Shown here: piece by piece, positions 61,711-64,000 of the stretch
How the letters are laid out: every line of letters begins with the position of its first letter
How positions within the stretch are numbered: the stretch's first letter is position 1
Assembly (NCBI GenBank): GCA_963755085.1
Contig: CAVWIN010000004.1
Coordinates: forward strand, 150,076 to 214,075
Reading direction: 5' to 3'
Origin: JACVRM01 sp963755085
Lineage (GTDB): Bacteria; Actinomycetota; Thermoleophilia; Gaiellales; Gaiellaceae
Length of the DNA stretch: 64,000 nt
Notes under the pieces: generated by a model
What the model saw: only the letters and a program-made list of their open reading frames with translations
Databases searched by the model: none
Told to the model about the DNA's origin: nothing
Position numbers and translations under genes: made by a program

Positions 61711-62192
61711 ATGGCCGACCACCTGGCGGAACTCAAGAAAGCGTGCAGTTCGCACGAGGCCCCGGCTCCCGAGGAGAAGATCAAAGATGGGGAGAGCCGT
61801 TGGTTCATGGGCCAACCGAGTCCGGCATCGCCCGGCACCGTTGCACTGGCTCAGCCGGGCGGGTTCAACCTTACGTTCCGAGAGAAGGACGTCGTTGAAG
61901 TGAAGCGGCACGAGCACCTGTTCTTCGTGCGAACTTCGCCTGATGCCAATCTGCTTGTCTCTGTCGAGCAGGTCGTGAACGCGACTTCCATCGGGTGCGG
62001 TTGCAAGTCCGAGGAATCGAAGACCGAGGCGAGCGCGCGAAGCAGCCGGGAATCGTCTGGACCGGTTGGGGTGACGACGTGTATATCTTCAACCGGGATG
62101 GTTGCGCGTTCTACTTCGATTGTAAGTGGGTCGACATACCCCTGTTGGGACGGATGTACTTATGCATACCCACGGGGTTAATCTGCAACTAA
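61711..62192 (+). CDS. Unknown protein, two frames (frameshift)
   Basis: ATG 61711, after an ideal AGGAGG site, reads MADHLAELKKACSSHEAPAP, GQPSPASPGTVALAQPGGFN, LTFREKDVVEVKRHEHLFFV, RTSPDANLLVSVEQVV. Around 61990-62060 the frame must change to end in KQPGIVWTGWGDDVYIFNRD, GCAFYFDCKWVDIPLLGRMY and LCIPTGLICN. About 160 residues. The FREKDVVEVKR...HLFFVRT pattern and many cysteines suggest a small beta protein; I recognise no family. Confidence 0.6.
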
Positions 62193-62289
62193 ATCATCGC
62201 CGCATACCGTCGGGCATTCTCATTCATAAAGTACGGCTGAATTGCCGCGTCCTGCGCAGCCGATCGGTCTCGTGGTCTCGCGTTGACGA

Positions 62290-62669
62290 CTACTGGGGCG
62301 TGTGGATGACGGCCTCGATGTTGTTGCCGTCGGGATCGAGGACGTAGCCGCCGTAGTAGTCGGGGTGGTACCACCGTGGCCGGGTGCCCCGTTGTCGGTC
62401 CCGCCTGCTTCGACGGCCGCAGCGTGGAAGGCGTCCACTTGCGCCCGACTCTCGGCTCTAAGCGCAATGTGAAGCCGCCCACGCACCGGCTCCCCGTGCG
62501 CCTCGATGAAGAACGACGGTCTTTCTTCATCAGCTGTGCCAAAGCCGGCGGCCGCTCCGGAGAACTCCATCAAGAGCGTCAGCCCGAGCGGTGCGAGCGC
62601 CTTCTCGTAGAACGCCTTACTTCGCTGGTAGTCGGCGACGGCGAATCCGACGTGGTCGAGCGTGCTCAT
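62290..62669 (-). CDS. VOC-family (glyoxalase-like) protein (one frameshift)
   Basis: ATG 62669 reads MSTLDHVGFAVADYQRSKAF, YEKALAPLGLTLLMEFSGAA, SFFIEAHGEPVRGRLHIALR and AESRAQVDAFHAAAVEAGG. A frame change near 62375 is needed for the typical ending HPDYYGGYVLDPDGNNIEAV before TAG 62290. The first His (DHVGF) and final Glu (NNIEAV) of the metal site are both present. About 126 residues. A DUF/glyoxalase superfamily enzyme of unknown substrate. Confidence 0.8.
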
Positions 62670-62721
62670 CCACTCTCCTTCGGCGGGCGATTTTAAAGCT
62701 GCTGATCCATGATCGCCTGTG

Positions 62722-62754
62722 CCGCGCTCTGGCGTCATTCGAGAACGCTGGCGC
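62722..62754 (+). repeat. Dispersed ~30-bp repeat, copy 4
   Basis: CCGCGCTCTGGCGTCATTCG followed by AGAACGCTGGCGC, about 25 of 30 positions matching copy 5. Confidence 0.5.
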
Positions 62755-62985
62755 ATGCAAGTCATCTGTCACGTGCTCGCGTCGCACTCCGGGCGCCGCT
62801 TCCACATCGTGGCCAGGGACGGACGAGCGCGGCGACCAGAACGTCCGCGGTCTGGCCGGCATCTTGTTCTGATCGCCGAGAATGCTTCGGCTTACTCTTA
62901 CCAAGGCGCTCGACCCGGACGCGAACAACGTCGAAGTGGTCTTCCACGGAAACCCGCCAGCTGCCAGCCGCGTGACGCTCGCCTG

Positions 62986-63018
62986 GGCCAGTGTTCGCGA
63001 ATGTCCCCTGAGCGCGCA
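62986..63018 (-). repeat. Dispersed ~30-bp repeat, copy 5 (inverted)
   Basis: On the minus strand: GCGCGCTCAGGGGACATTCG followed by CGAACACTGGCCC, close to copies 2 and 3. Confidence 0.55.
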
Positions 63019-63057
63019 GGCCCTTACGTCTGCCTAGGCGGAGGTCACGCCCGCCAG

Positions 63058-63084
63058 CAGGCCCGGCACAAAGTGCCGGGCCTG
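63058..63084 (-). terminator. Terminator after the beta-helix gene
   Basis: CAGGCCCGGCAC/GTGCCGGGCCTG, a 12-bp perfect stem around AAA, 29 bp beyond the stop of the minus-strand repeat protein. Confidence 0.75.
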
Positions 63085-63112
63085 CCTCTAGCCGACTCAC
63101 CAGTCGAGAGAG

Positions 63113-64000
63113 CTAGCCGGTGCAGCCGGCGATGGTATTCGTCGGCTCGCAGTTGTCTACGACGTTACCGGTGACCTTCGTGTTCGAGAGCGTCACGGTT
63201 CCGCCGTTGTTGAAGACGCCTCCGCCGTGCCCGGCGCTGTTGTTGCTCACCTCGCTGTGGTTCAGCGTGAGGTCTCCGCCGAACAGCGGCGGCGGGCCTG
63301 GGGGAAGGGGTACGCCATTGGCGATGCCTCCGCCGTACCCGCCAGCGCTGTTGTGGTCCACCTTCGTGTAATCGAGGGTCAGAACGGCGGGCGTCGTGCC
63401 GGGCGGGCCTTCCGCGTTGACAATCCCGCCGCCGGAGCCGAGTATGCCGCTCGCGGCCGCGGTGTTGCCGTTCACCTCGGAGTGGCTCACGGTCATCATC
63501 CCGTGGTTCACGATTCCAGCTCCGATCCCGTTGGGAGCAGTGTTGTTGTCGACCTGACTCTGGTCGATGACGGCGTTGCTGCCGTTCGCAATCCCCCCTG
63601 CCGCGATGGGAGGACTTCCCCTCCGGCGCCGGCCGTAGCGGTGTTGCCGTTGACCTCGGTGTGATCCAGCCTCAGCTCGGCTGTCGCAGTCGGATTGCCC
63701 TGGTTCCCACTGGCGATGCCGCCGCCGTTCAGCGAGGTGTTGCCGTCGACCTGGCTGTGGTTCAGCGTGGCCATGCCCAGCAGGTTCTGGATGCCACCAC
63801 CGCCGGCGTTCGGGGCGGTGTTGCCGTTGACCTGGCTGTGGTCGAGGGTCAGCACGGTCTCGCGACCGGTGCCGATGTAGTCGCCGCTGGCGATCCCGCC
63901 GCCGACGCCGCCCTGGACCGTGTTGCCGTTGACCTGGCTGTGGTCGAGGGTTGCGGTCCCGTCGATGTTCAGGACCCCTCCGCCACCCAGACCGCCGTTC
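63113..64000 (-). CDS. Right-handed beta-helix repeat protein, C-terminal part (frameshift; runs off the right edge)
   Basis: Read leftwards from the right edge, short coils repeat with the form LTLDHSQVNGNTA...GGGI and LNHSEVSNNSAGHGGGVFNN, ending NVVDNCEPTNTIAGCTG at 63113. About 12 rungs are visible, each 20-26 residues, with stacked Asn and Ser, typical of pectate-lyase-like or polymorphic-outer-membrane-type right-handed parallel beta-helices. One frame change near 63610 is needed. Such proteins are secreted or surface-exposed and often cleave or bind polysaccharides; no catalytic residues are in this part. DNA repeats (TTGACCTGGCTGTGGTCGAG) recur several times. Confidence 0.8.
   Translation of the reverse strand, partial: ERRSGWRRGPEHRRDRNPRPQPGQRQHGPGRRRRRDRQRRLHRHRSRDRADPRPQPGQRQHRPERRRWWHPEPAGHGHAEPQPGRRQHLAERRRHRQWEPGQSDCDSRAEAGSHRGQRQHRYGRRRRGSPPIAAGGIANGSNAVIDQSQVDNNTAPNGIGAGIVNHGMMTVSHSEVNGNTAAASGILGSGGGIVNAEGPPGTTPAVLTLDYTKVDHNSAGGYGGGIANGVPLPPGPPPLFGGDLTLNHSEVSNNSAGHGGGVFNNGGTVTLSNTKVTGNVVDNCEPTNTIAGCTG

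Larger units (their letters stand above)
62670..63112. other. Spacer bounded by inverted copies of the dispersed repeat
   Basis: Repeat copy 4 (plus, 62722-62754) and copy 5 (minus, 62986-63018) are oriented towards each other and enclose about 230 bp. Inside is a 51-codon frame from 62882 (MLRLTLTKALDPDANNVEVV) that might be a small gene. The whole resembles a miniature inverted-repeat element. Confidence 0.45.

Overview
The window is about 69-70 % GC. Gene density is high, GTG and TTG starts are common, and several neighbours overlap by 4 bp. I read it as a chromosomal piece from an actinobacterium, most likely of the Thermoleophilia (Gaiellales or Solirubrobacterales). That placement is inferred from gene content and composition only: RNase R/SmpB/tmRNA, AMIN-like lipoproteins, cyclase-AAA-TPR regulators, BON-phosphoesterase-nucleotidyltransferase and copper-binding Csp. 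No rRNA or CRISPR array is present. Many genes carry one or more single-base frameshifts. In some stretches (about 1.2-8.4 kb and 59-64 kb) the density suggests either real decay or an indel-prone assembly, and I note this gene by gene.

Layout. 1-0.9 kb: end of rnr and smpB. 1.2-4.1 kb: a broken secreted protein with 372-bp tandem repeats. 4.2-8.0 kb: a decayed cyclase/ATPase/TPR regulator on the minus strand. 8.05-8.41 kb: the tmRNA gene, whose T loop and tag frame look damaged. 8.4-14.2 kb: an accessory stretch in which three partial copies of the tmRNA 3' end, plus a family of roughly 30-bp repeats, separate a CNMP-FAD oxidoreductase, a peptidase E, a TolB-like beta-propeller pair and a small cupin; no recombinase is visible. 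14.2-16.5 kb: a GlcG-like protein, remnants, a cupin and a divergent MarR regulator. 16.5-19.7 kb: an intact zinc-ribbon/cyclase/AAA/TPR regulator related to the decayed one.

19.7-43.7 kb is a conventional chromosomal region: K+ channel, phenylacetate-CoA ligase, hydrolases, HD-domain/LuxR regulator, luciferase-like oxidoreductase, a DUF202-cysteine-synthase-phosphoesterase operon, a solute-binding protein without a signal peptide, TOPRIM protein, VOC proteins, Csp, MFS exporter, methyltransferase-rhomboid pair, GNAT, proline racemase family, GreA, a duplicated AMIN-like lipoprotein pair and an MpaB-type oxygenase. 43.7-44.4 kb is a miniature IS110-type element.

44.7-58.9 kb: MASE1-PAS histidine kinase, a TadG-like fragment, Na+/H+ antiporter, hydrolase, a small gene bracketed by identical palindromes, UppP, a metallopeptidase and an MFS-winged-helix exporter involved in a 1,003-bp tandem duplication, a DUF1361-type membrane protein, and an operon of BON, phosphoesterase and nucleotidyltransferase joined by 4-bp overlaps. 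59.0 kb: a tRNA with a CAT anticodon. 59-64 kb is degenerate accessory sequence containing a collagen-like secreted protein, an unknown secreted or capsid-like protein, a VOC protein and, at the right edge, the C-terminal part of a repetitive right-handed beta-helix protein.

How the parts relate. The left end groups all three trans-translation/RNA quality control components (RNase R, SmpB, tmRNA), but about 7 kb of accessory DNA lies between smpB and ssrA. The tmRNA 3' end appears to be a repeatedly used insertion site. The MarR regulator probably controls both its divergent cupin and the downstream cyclase regulator, because the same GTTTGC/GCAAAC inverted repeat lies ahead of both.
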